Positions 1 to 6,095 of a stretch of 8,296 bases of DNA are shown here, in pieces (the stretch's first letter is position 1; each line of letters opens with the position of its first letter). The stretch covers positions 1 through 8,296 of the forward strand of contig JAACVA010000050.1 of the NCBI GenBank assembly GCA_009992615.1, given 5' to 3'. Below the pieces are notes generated by a model. It searched no databases and was not told the DNA's origin. It worked only from the letters and a program-made list of their open reading frames with translations. The position numbers and the translations under genes are program-made. This stretch comes from Rhodobacterales bacterium. Its GTDB lineage: Bacteria; Pseudomonadota; Alphaproteobacteria; Rhodobacterales; Rhodobacteraceae.

Positions 1-1182
1 ATAAACATAGGCCAGCCCCAGCACCGCCAGGATCGACACCCGCCGCGACAGCAGAACCACATCGCGCACATCCCCTGAAACCATGGCTCCACCCTGCCCG
101 GCATTCAGCCAGATCGGCATGACGATGTGGTTGCTCACCATGGTGGCCAAAGCGATGGCAGCGACGATCACCATCGACGTGGCCGAGGAAAATCCGCCCA
201 GAAACACCAACATGGCCAGCCCCTCCTGGCGCAAGGCAAGGGGAACTGTAAGGACGAACAGATCGGGGTTCGACCCTTCGGGCAGAACCGCCAGCCCCAC
301 AACCGCAATGGGCACCACAAAAAGGCTCATCAGGAACAGGTACAGCGGAAAGGCCCAGGCGGCGGTGGCCAGATGCCTTTCATCCGAATTTTCAACGACC
401 ATCACCTGAAACATCCGTGGCAAACAGACAAAGGCCACCGCAGACAGCGCCGTCAGGGTCAGCCAGCGGCTCTGGTCCATCTGCCAGCCGGCAATCGGGC
501 TGGCCTCGACCATGCGAAACACATCGCCCGGCCCCCCCGCGACGAACCAGACGACAAAGATACCGACAGCCGTCAGCGCGACCAGTTTCACCACGGCCTC
601 AACCGCAATGGCCGTGACGATGCCGTGGTGACGTTCGTTGATGTCCAGATTGCGGGTGCCGAACAAGATAGTGAACAGCGCCAGCCCCGCCGCCACCCAG
701 AACGCCGTGCCCCGCGCAGTCGCTTCGGTACCGCCCTCGGCAAACACCGAAAACGACAGCGTGACCGATTGCAGTTGCAGCGCGATATAGGGGGTGGTGA
801 ACACCACCGCCAGCACCGTCACCAGAACGCCCAGAAGGTTCGATTTGCCATAGCGCGACGAAATCAGATCGGCGATGCTGGTGATGCGCTGGGTGCGGCC
901 GACGCGCACCAGTTTGCGCAGGAACGCCCACCAGCCCACCATCACCAGTGTCGGACCAAGATAGATCGTGGCGAATTCCAGCCCGGACCGCGCGGCATAG
1001 CCAACCGCACCATAGAACGTCCAGGCCGTGCAATAGATCGACAGCGACAAGGTGTAGACAAGCGGACTGCGCAGAATGCCCAGCCGCCCCTGTTCCGCCC
1101 GCTTGTCGGCAATGAAGGCGACAACAAACAGCACCACCGCATAAAGCCCACAGGCCAGCGCAAGGATGTTGAACGTCAGCAT
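1..1182 (-). CDS. Sodium:solute symporter-type membrane sensor, probable N-terminal part of a CbrA/ErcS-like histidine kinase (partial)
   Basis: The frame is open for 394 codons from ATG at 1182 to the window edge, so the C-terminus is missing. The visible part is a chain of hydrophobic helices of the sodium:solute symporter (SSF) fold. It has the stretch SLSIYCTAWTFYGAVG (residues 46-61), then RSGLEFATIYLGP (65-77), RITSIADLISSRYGK (99-113) and PYIALQLQSV (131-140), which I recognise from the transporter-like sensor half of CbrA and ErcS-type kinases rather than from stand-alone transporters. A Ser/Thr-rich segment GGFSSATSMVIVA (329-341) lies where SSF proteins bind sodium. Kinase, PAS and receiver domains would lie beyond base 1 and are not seen, so a plain SSF transporter remains possible. 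The start overlaps the stop of the upstream gene by one base (TGATG), which implies translational coupling. The neighbouring receiver gene fits a two-component role. Confidence 0.82.
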   Translation of the reverse strand, partial: MLTFNILALACGLYAVVLFVVAFIADKRAEQGRLGILRSPLVYTLSLSIYCTAWTFYGAVGYAARSGLEFATIYLGPTLVMVGWWAFLRKLVRVGRTQRITSIADLISSRYGKSNLLGVLVTVLAVVFTTPYIALQLQSVTLSFSVFAEGGTEATARGTAFWVAAGLALFTILFGTRNLDINERHHGIVTAIAVEAVVKLVALTAVGIFVVWFVAGGPGDVFRMVEASPIAGWQMDQSRWLTLTALSAVAFVCLPRMFQVMVVENSDERHLATAAWAFPLYLFLMSLFVVPIAVVGLAVLPEGSNPDLFVLTVPLALRQEGLAMLVFLGGFSSATSMVIVAAIALATMVSNHIVMPIWLNAGQGGAMVSGDVRDVVLLSRRVSILAVLGLAYVY

Positions 1183-1550
1183 CAGGCCCCGTCGCCCATG
1201 CCCGGTTGGCCCGCGCCCGTTTGGCCGAACCGGGCACCCTGCCCTTGCACCTCGTCCTCTGGCGACACTGCGTCGGGGACCGGATCGCGCAGCGCGTCGG
1301 TCTGGATCAGCCGCCGCGACATCAGCGCCGCCGCCAGGATCAACAGCAGCCAGACAACAAAGACATAAAGCCCCCCCATCGCCGTGCGCGCAGGCTCGGA
1401 CTGATCGGGGCCGGCCCACAGCACCGGCAGAAGAATCAGCGCCGCCGCCACCACCGGCAACAGCCGCGCGGCATCCATCAGGCGACGCCGGCGATAGGTC
1501 TGACGCTCAAGGAACAGCGGTTCGGACGGGCGCGGCGGCATGCTGGCCAT
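1182..1550 (-). CDS. Small two-helix membrane protein upstream of the SSF sensor
   Basis: This 122-residue protein of unknown function has a basic N-terminal stretch FLERQTYRRRRL (residues 13-24), two hydrophobic segments at about 27-47 and 58-77, then RR and a polar, Gly/Gln/Asp-rich tail predicted to be disordered. The tail is probably cytoplasmic. The chosen ATG at 1550 begins one base after the TGA of the response regulator; an in-frame ATG at 1541 is an alternative and no strong ribosome site separates them. The stop overlaps the start of the SSF gene. Several SSF transporters are encoded with a small two-helix partner just upstream (for example YjcH with ActP, or DUF4212 proteins), so a role as an accessory subunit or stabiliser of the SSF sensor is a reasonable inference. 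I cannot assign it to a named family. Confidence 0.75.
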   Translation of the reverse strand: MASMPPRPSEPLFLERQTYRRRRLMDAARLLPVVAAALILLPVLWAGPDQSEPARTAMGGLYVFVVWLLLILAAALMSRRLIQTDALRDPVPDAVSPEDEVQGQGARFGQTGAGQPGMGDGA

Positions 1551-1551
1551 C

Positions 1552-1941
1552 TCAGCTGTCGCGGGGATGCGGTGCGCCGAGGTAAAGATCCTGCACGCAG
1601 GCCAGAACCTCGGCATTGGAAAACGGTTTGGTCATGAACCGATTGGCACCGTTGCGTTCGGCAAGGTCACGGTCTTTCTGCTGACCACGGGCGGTCAGCA
1701 TCAGAACCGGGATCGCCGCCGTCGCCGGATCGCCCCTGAGATCGCGCAGAACATCAAACCCCGACCGCCCCGGCAACATCGCATCAAGAACAATCACATC
1801 GGGCAAGCGGCGTGCCACCGCCGCCAGCGCTGTGGCGCCGTCGGCATGGGTGTCCACCGCCCAACCGTCACGCGACAGAATATACCGCACGGCCTCGATG
1901 ATGTTCGGCTCGTCCTCGATCAGCAGCACGCGCTTGGCCAT
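1552..1941 (-). CDS. Single-domain response regulator (CheY-like receiver)
   Basis: The 129-residue protein is one complete receiver domain with no output domain. The acidic pocket is E9-D10, the phosphorylated aspartate is D53 in IVLDAMLPG (residues 50-58), and the conserved Thr83 (MLTARG) and Lys105 (TKPF) are present. Such proteins pass phosphoryl groups in relays or act by binding partners. The start at 1941 is supported by a GGGGGAA ribosome site six bases upstream (1948-1954). It lies 117 bases downstream of the ScfR regulator gene and is followed after one base by the small membrane protein and the SSF sensor, so the partner kinase is probably that sensor. Because there is no DNA-binding domain, its target must be another protein; the ScfR-type regulator is the nearest candidate. 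Confidence 0.93.
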   Translation of the reverse strand: MAKRVLLIEDEPNIIEAVRYILSRDGWAVDTHADGATALAAVARRLPDVIVLDAMLPGRSGFDVLRDLRGDPATAAIPVLMLTARGQQKDRDLAERNGANRFMTKPFSNAEVLACVQDLYLGAPHPRDS

Positions 1942-1984
1942 GGCAAATTCCCCCGCGACCGGCCTTTTGACCTTGGTCCGGGTT

Positions 1985-2014
1985 ACTATGGCACCGCCGG
2001 TGCGCCGCTGTCAA
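1985..2014 (-). promoter_or_regulatory. Probable sigma70-type promoter for the response regulator operon
   Basis: On the minus strand a perfect TTGACA (2014-2009) is followed by an 18-base spacer and CATAGT (1990-1985, four of six matches to TATAAT). Transcription would start near 1978, giving a leader of about 37 bases before the ATG at 1941. The spacer contains an inverted repeat GCACC-gcc-GGTGC (1991-2003) that could be an operator. This promoter would let the sensor genes be expressed apart from the ScfR gene; no terminator was seen between the two. Confidence 0.5.
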
Positions 2015-2058
2015 AGCCGGTGCGCATTGCGGGCGCGCGAACCGGCGGCGGGCAAAGA

Positions 2059-3408
2059 TCAGCTCAGGCTGGCGACGATCGAGGGTTCGCGGCGCGCGGC
2101 GCAGGCGGGGCGCGGGCAGATCCGGCAAGAGATGCCGATCGGCTGGGCCGGGGTGTCGGCGTCGTCAGGCAAGATCAGCATCATTGCCGTGGTGACCGGC
2201 GGCGCATCAAAGCCGCCGCCGGGCCGATGCAGCGCCTGCGAAAAGGTGACGAAGCGGGGCGACATCTGGCCCGCCTGCTGCACCACCTGCCGGATCGCCG
2301 TATGGGGCCGGGACAGCGCCAGATATAGCGGCCAGAGCGGACAGGCGGCGCCGAACCGTGGCAAGGGAAACCCGTCAAGCGGCTTGCGAAACGTCAGTGT
2401 GCCCGATGCATCGCAGGCCACCAGCCCGACTGGCCGCCCGTTCACCCCTTCGGGCAGACAGCTCAGGCGGCGGAACACGCTGTGCAGATCCGCCCCGAAG
2501 GTTTGCGCAAGGCGCGCGGGATCGGGGCCGCCCTGCGCCAGGGCCGCGCGCAACGCGGACAGCGGCAGGCGACGGGCGTCATGCGCATAGACCAGGGCAA
2601 AGTCCCGCATCAGGCTGCGCGCCGGGCCCGTCGCGCCGCGCGGCAACGCCTTTTCAACGTCATCCACCCCGGTTTCAAGCGCGGCCAGGTGGTGATTTTG
2701 CGCGGCAAGCCACGCCTGAACCTCTTCTTGCGGCGAGGCGATGCTGGTCTCGGCCTGCCCCGCCCCATCAAGATAGCCAACCAGCCCACGCGCACTGTCA
2801 GCCAGACGCTGGCTGTCCTCGAACGGGTTGCGATGGAACCGGGCCCGCCACTCGGGGTCGATTTCGCCATCGTCGGCCAGAATCGCACTGGTCGAGCGGA
2901 TCGCGGTGGCGGTGGACAACACATCATGCAGCGCCTGCGACAGAAACGGATCATGGCTGAGCCGGTCGTTCAGTGTTTCCACCACCCGTTCGAGCGTCGC
3001 AATGCGGCGGGCCTGTGACACCGCCAGAGCGGCCCAATCCGGAAATCGGCTGGCAAATTCACCGGCCCGCGACAGATCGGGGGCACCCGAGCGGGGCAGA
3101 TCGGGGCCGGGGTCGGGCGCCATGGCGGCAGCATCCAGCAGCCCGTCGATCAGTGCCGCACCCGCGCCCCGAGCAAGAGTTGCCACATCGGTGTCCAGCG
3201 CGCGCGCCGCCTTGGCCAACAGTTTGCCCGCGATCTTGCGGCGATCATGTTCGATCAGGTTGAGATAAGACGGTGAAATCCCCATCCGTTCGGCCAGATC
3301 GCCCTGCCGCAATCCCAGATCAAGCCGCCGCGCACGGATACGCCCCCCGGTCAGCCCGCGATGAGGCCCGGTGAATTGATCAGTCGCACCCGTCACTTTC
3401 TGCACCAT
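2059..3408 (-). CDS. XRE-family transcriptional regulator with C-terminal ScfR (short-chain fatty acyl-CoA regulator) domain
   Basis: This 449-residue protein starts with an XRE helix-turn-helix (about 21-76), including LRQGDLAERMGISPSYLNLIE (33-53). The C-terminal part (about 315-449) has the ScfR/DUF2083 hallmarks: RFGAACPLWPLY (351-362) and a terminal cysteine cluster CRICPRPAC (C428, C431, C436) followed by ARREPSI. Family members such as PccR of Rhodobacter sphaeroides and RamB of actinobacteria control propionate or acetate metabolism and are thought to sense acyl-CoA. RamB-type members carry an IrrE/ImmA-like middle domain, but no HExxH motif is present here. Instead residues 124-213 form a predicted coiled coil and a helix pair like a kinase DHp domain. 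The ATG at 3408 has only a weak ribosome site; the helix-turn-helix leaves about 20 extra N-terminal residues. It is divergent from the ABC importer, its likely target. Confidence 0.88.
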   Translation of the reverse strand: MVQKVTGATDQFTGPHRGLTGGRIRARRLDLGLRQGDLAERMGISPSYLNLIEHDRRKIAGKLLAKAARALDTDVATLARGAGAALIDGLLDAAAMAPDPGPDLPRSGAPDLSRAGEFASRFPDWAALAVSQARRIATLERVVETLNDRLSHDPFLSQALHDVLSTATAIRSTSAILADDGEIDPEWRARFHRNPFEDSQRLADSARGLVGYLDGAGQAETSIASPQEEVQAWLAAQNHHLAALETGVDDVEKALPRGATGPARSLMRDFALVYAHDARRLPLSALRAALAQGGPDPARLAQTFGADLHSVFRRLSCLPEGVNGRPVGLVACDASGTLTFRKPLDGFPLPRFGAACPLWPLYLALSRPHTAIRQVVQQAGQMSPRFVTFSQALHRPGGGFDAPPVTTAMMLILPDDADTPAQPIGISCRICPRPACAARREPSIVASLS

Positions 3409-3431
3409 GCCGATAATTTCTTTACAAATTT

Positions 3432-3500
3432 ATTTTCGATCTGGTTCACTAATTTACAGAATTCGTAAAGTAAATGAAGCCTTTGTTGCAAAATTTTCGA
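3432..3500. repeat. Direct repeat ATTTTCGA, two copies 61 bp apart
   Basis: Copies of ATTTTCGA lie at 3432-3439 and 3493-3500. Each follows a CAAA (3425-3428 and 3489-3492). The 61-bp offset is near six helical turns, so proteins bound at both would lie on about the same DNA face. The inverted repeat at 3453-3469 lies between the two copies. This is a candidate regulator binding pair only. Confidence 0.35.
3453..3469. repeat. Inverted repeat TTTAC-N7-GTAAA, candidate regulator site
   Basis: Perfect 5-base arms TTTAC (3453-3457) and GTAAA (3465-3469) flank agaattc. A TTTACAAA sequence at 3421-3428 and TTTG-ttg-CAAA at 3482-3492 have similar composition. RamB, an ScfR-domain regulator, is known to bind sites built around TTTGCAAA-like sequence, so these are reasonable operator candidates. 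In such AT-rich DNA, short arms can arise by chance. Confidence 0.4.
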
Positions 3501-3523
3501 CATCGGCGCACCTTTGCCACAGT

Positions 3524-3539
3524 CCTGTCAAGGGACAGG
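3524..3539 (+). other. Small leader hairpin upstream of the binding-protein gene
   Basis: CCTGTC (3524-3529) and GACAGG (3534-3539) form a perfect 6-bp stem with an AAGG loop. It ends 53 bases before the ATG at 3593, so it probably lies in the mRNA leader. No T tract follows, so it is not a standard terminator. It could equally be an operator read as DNA. Confidence 0.3.
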
Positions 3540-3580
3540 TCCGGGGCAGGCAAACCGCCCGGGGCCACGTAAGTGTAACG

Positions 3581-3587
3581 GGAGGAG
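3581..3587 (+). promoter_or_regulatory. Ribosome binding site GGAGGAG of the binding-protein gene
   Basis: A near-perfect Shine-Dalgarno sequence lies five bases before ATG 3593. It decides the start: the same frame stays open back to an ATG at 3407, but that upstream part overlaps the divergent gene start and control region and encodes no signal peptide, while ATG 3593 begins a textbook Tat signal. Confidence 0.85.
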
Positions 3588-3592
3588 ACTTC

Positions 3593-4969
3593 ATGTCGAA
3601 ATCGAACTTCACACGCCGAGGGCTGATGAAGACCGGCGCCGCGACCGGGGCCGGTCTGGCGATGCCCACGATCTTTACCGGCGCCGTCTGGTCGGCGGCC
3701 CATTCCGGCTTTACCAACGCCCCACAGGGCGACACCGTGACCTTTGGCTTCAACGTGCCGCAGACCGGCGCCTATGCCGACGAAGGGCTGGACGAACTGC
3801 GCGCCTTCGAACTGGCGGTCGAGCATCTGAATGGCCAGGGCGATGGCGGGATGTTGCAGACCTTTTCGGAAAAGAATCTTGACGGGACCGGGCTTTTGGG
3901 CAAGCGCGTCACCTTCGTTTCCGGCGATACGCAAACCAACTCGGACGCGGCGCGGGCCTCGGCGCGGTCGATGATCGAAAAAGACGGCGCGATCATGATC
4001 TCGGGCGGCTCGTCCTCGGGTGTGGCGATTGCGGTGCAGGGTCTTTGCCAGGATGCCGGCGTGATCTTCATGGCCGGTCTGACCCATTCGAACGACACAA
4101 CCGGCAAGGACCGGCGCGCCAACGGGTTCCGGCATTTCTTCAACACTGAAATGTCAGGGCGCGCCTTGGCGCCGATCCTTGAGGCGAATTACGGCAAGGA
4201 TCGCAAGGCCTATCACCTGACGGCCGATTACACCTGGGGCTGGTCGCAAGAGAAATCCATGCGCACCTATACCGAGGCGCTGGGTTGGGAAACGGTCAAC
4301 ACCGTGCTGACCCCGGTGGGTGCCGGCGATTTCTCGTCCTACATCACGCCTGTGGCGCAATCGGGCGCCGATGTTCTGGTCCTGAACCACTACGGCGGCG
4401 ACATGGTGAACTCGCTGACCCAGGCGGTGCAGTTCGGCCTGCGCAGTTTGCAGGCCAACGGCAAGGATTTCACTATCGTCGTGCCGCTGTACTCCGAACT
4501 TATGGCGCGCGGTGCAGGTGCCAATATCAAGGGTATCTTCGGGTCGCAAAACTGGGACTGGAAGATCGAGAACGTGCTGGGCGACCGGTACACCGGCACC
4601 AACGCCTTTGTGCAATCCTTCGGCACCAAATACGGCTTCCCGCCGTCGCAGGCGGCACAGACCTGTTACGCTCAGGCGATCCTGTATGCAGATGCCGTCA
4701 CACGGGCCGGGTCGTTCAACCCCTGCGCCGTGGCCGAAGCCCTGGAAGGCTTTGAATTCAACGGCCTGGGCAACGGCCCGACGTTGTATCGCGCCGAAGA
4801 CCACCAGTGCTTCAAGGATGTCGTCGTGGTGAAGGGCAAGGAAAACCCCGAAAACGAATTCGACCTGGTTGAAATCGTTGACATCACGCCGCGCGATACG
4901 GCGACCTATCCTGTCGATCACCCCGATTTCCAGGGTGGGTCGCTGGGCACCTGCAACCCGGGCGCCTGA
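3593..4969 (+). CDS. ABC importer substrate-binding protein, HAAT (LivK-like) family, Tat-exported
   Basis: The 458-residue periplasmic protein captures the substrate for the importer encoded downstream. It begins with a twin-arginine signal TRRGLMK (residues 7-13), a hydrophobic stretch, and a likely cleavage after SAA (34-36). The mature part is a type I periplasmic binding fold of the Peripla_BP_6 kind: VTFGFNVPQTGAYADEG opens the first lobe, ISGGSSSGVAIAVQ is the usual ligand-lobe segment, and HLTADYTWGWSQ begins the second lobe. The family binds branched-chain amino acids, amides, urea, aromatic acids or other small acids, and the substrate cannot be read from sequence. Five cysteines are present, one (C454) near the C-terminus. 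It is first in the operon, and a hairpin follows it. The divergent ScfR-type regulator hints at a short-chain acid or related carbon source. Confidence 0.93.
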   Translation: MSKSNFTRRGLMKTGAATGAGLAMPTIFTGAVWSAAHSGFTNAPQGDTVTFGFNVPQTGAYADEGLDELRAFELAVEHLNGQGDGGMLQTFSEKNLDGTGLLGKRVTFVSGDTQTNSDAARASARSMIEKDGAIMISGGSSSGVAIAVQGLCQDAGVIFMAGLTHSNDTTGKDRRANGFRHFFNTEMSGRALAPILEANYGKDRKAYHLTADYTWGWSQEKSMRTYTEALGWETVNTVLTPVGAGDFSSYITPVAQSGADVLVLNHYGGDMVNSLTQAVQFGLRSLQANGKDFTIVVPLYSELMARGAGANIKGIFGSQNWDWKIENVLGDRYTGTNAFVQSFGTKYGFPPSQAAQTCYAQAILYADAVTRAGSFNPCAVAEALEGFEFNGLGNGPTLYRAEDHQCFKDVVVVKGKENPENEFDLVEIVDITPRDTATYPVDHPDFQGGSLGTCNPGA

Positions 4970-4984
4970 TACCGCACAGCCGGG

Positions 4985-5014
4985 TCGGCCACGCGCCTTT
5001 TGACGCGTGGCCGA
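4985..5014 (+). terminator. Strong intergenic hairpin between binding-protein and permease genes
   Basis: An 11-bp perfect stem, TCGGCCACGCG (4985-4995) with CGCGTGGCCGA (5004-5014), encloses an 8-base loop CCTTTTGA. No run of T follows, so it is at best a weak terminator. Hairpins in this position in importer operons are known to stabilise the upstream message or attenuate read-through, which gives more binding protein than membrane subunits. That role is inferred here from position. Confidence 0.65.
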
Positions 5015-5059
5015 TATCATATTTCATTCGTCGCCATACAAACTCCGGGGACCGCGTCC

Positions 5060-6091
5060 ATGGAATCAATTATTCTGCAAATCCTCACCGGTCTCGACAA
5101 GGGGTCGGCCTATGCGCTGATCGCTCTTGGTCTGACGCTGATCTTCGGCACCCTGGGCGTTGTCAACTTTGCCCATGGCGCATTGTTCATGATCGGTGCC
5201 TTCTGCGCCGTCACGCTGCACCGTCTGCTGCAATTCTCGCATGTCGTGATCGACGAAACCCAAACCGATTTTCTGGGCAATCCGCGCAAGATCGAGGTGC
5301 CCTATATCTATGACTGGCTGGGCGAACCGTTGGGCCGGGCGGTGATTGATTGGTCAGTGCCATTGGCCATTCTGTTTGCCGTCCCGGTGATGATCCTGAT
5401 TGGCGTGATCATGGAACGCGGGCTTATCAAGCATTTTTACAAACGATCCCATGCCGACCAGATTCTCGTGACATTTGGCTTGGCCATTGTCCTGCAAGAG
5501 ATCATCAAGGCGTTTTATGGCGCCAACCCCATTCCCATGGGGGCACCGTCGGCCTTTGTCGGATCGTTCGATTTCGGCGTTCTTGTCGGGTTCGACGTGA
5601 ATTCAGTCATCTATCCCTATTGGCGGCTGGTCTATTTCGGCTTTTCCATGGTGATCATTGCCGCTGTCTTTGCCTTTCTGCAATTCACCACATTCGGCAT
5701 GGTGGTGCGTGCGGGTATGGCCGACAGGGAAACCGTGGGGTTGCTGGGCATCAACATCGACAAGCGTTTTACCATCGTGTTCGGAATTGCCGCAGCGGTG
5801 GCGGGACTGGCCGGGGTGATGTACACGCCGATCCTTTCGCCCAATTACAACATGGGGATGGATTTTCTGGTGCTGTCATTCGTTGTGGTCGTGGTGGGCG
5901 GCATGGGCAGCCTGCCAGGCGCGGTTCTGGCCGGCTTTCTGCTGGGCATCCTGCAAAGTTTCGCCTCGATGAGTGTGGTGGTCGAGACGATTCCCGGTAT
6001 CAATCAGGTGGTGATCTATCTGGTGGCAATGATAATCCTGCTCGTTCGGCCCCGTGGGCTGATGGGGCGCAAAGGCGTGATGGAGGACTGA
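5060..6091 (+). CDS. livH: ABC importer permease, LivH type
   Basis: This 343-residue inner-membrane protein is one half of the translocation channel; the symbol is a family name and does not imply leucine transport. Family marks are GSAYALIALGLTLIFGTLGV near the N-terminus (15-34), NFAHGALFMIGAF (36-48), the cytoplasmic coupling loop RAGMADRETVGLLGIN (217-232), and VVGGMGSLPGAVLAGFLLG (278-296). About eight membrane segments can be drawn. A polar loop at about 58-95 is longer than in the roughly 308-residue E. coli LivH. The start at 5060 is preferred because this is where LivH proteins begin and GGGGA (5047-5051) precedes it; the in-frame ATG at 5000 falls within the hairpin loop. The gene follows the binding protein after 90 bases and is nearly joined to the LivM-type gene. 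Confidence 0.94.
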   Translation: MESIILQILTGLDKGSAYALIALGLTLIFGTLGVVNFAHGALFMIGAFCAVTLHRLLQFSHVVIDETQTDFLGNPRKIEVPYIYDWLGEPLGRAVIDWSVPLAILFAVPVMILIGVIMERGLIKHFYKRSHADQILVTFGLAIVLQEIIKAFYGANPIPMGAPSAFVGSFDFGVLVGFDVNSVIYPYWRLVYFGFSMVIIAAVFAFLQFTTFGMVVRAGMADRETVGLLGINIDKRFTIVFGIAAAVAGLAGVMYTPILSPNYNMGMDFLVLSFVVVVVGGMGSLPGAVLAGFLLGILQSFASMSVVVETIPGINQVVIYLVAMIILLVRPRGLMGRKGVMED

Positions 6092-6095
6092 TCCC

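Larger units (their letters stand above)
3409..3592. promoter_or_regulatory. Divergent control region between the ScfR regulator and the ABC importer
   Basis: This 184-bp region separates two divergent starts. Bases 3411-3500 hold only 25 G+C of 90 against very GC-rich flanks, as expected of a shared promoter and operator zone. It contains an inverted repeat, an 8-base direct repeat and several TTTAC/CAAA-type half sites, listed separately. I could not pick confident -35 and -10 boxes for either gene. The second half is GC-rich leader of the importer with one small hairpin and a strong ribosome site. By analogy with divergently encoded regulators, the ScfR protein probably binds here and controls itself and the importer. 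Confidence 0.6.

Noticed and set aside
599..1237. Minus-strand 212-codon frame overlapping the SSF gene
   Set aside because: It is a shifted frame of the real gene, which is open to the window edge in another frame and shows clear SSF motifs.
127..1368. Long plus-strand open frame (413 codons) opposite the SSF and small-membrane-protein genes
   Set aside because: Its translation is rich in Arg, Gln, His and Pro with no domain pattern, as expected of an antisense shadow of GC-rich code. The opposite strand encodes a recognisable SSF protein over the same bases.
1540..2590. Plus-strand frames opposite the receiver and ScfR genes (1540-2328 and 1832-2590)
   Set aside because: No recognisable motifs, and both lie opposite genes with intact catalytic or domain signatures.
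3407..3592. N-terminal extension of the binding protein to ATG 3407
   Set aside because: It would run through the divergent promoter, has no ribosome site and would bury the Tat signal. ATG 3593 has GGAGGAG five bases upstream.
4985..5014. Standard intrinsic terminator ending the binding-protein transcript
   Set aside because: There is no T run after the stem, and the downstream permease genes have no visible promoter of their own, so read-through must occur. Kept as a hairpin with a partial role.
3449..5020. Minus-strand frames of 228 and 288 codons opposite the binding-protein gene
   Set aside because: Composition is His/Arg/Gly-rich without motifs; the plus strand carries a complete binding protein.
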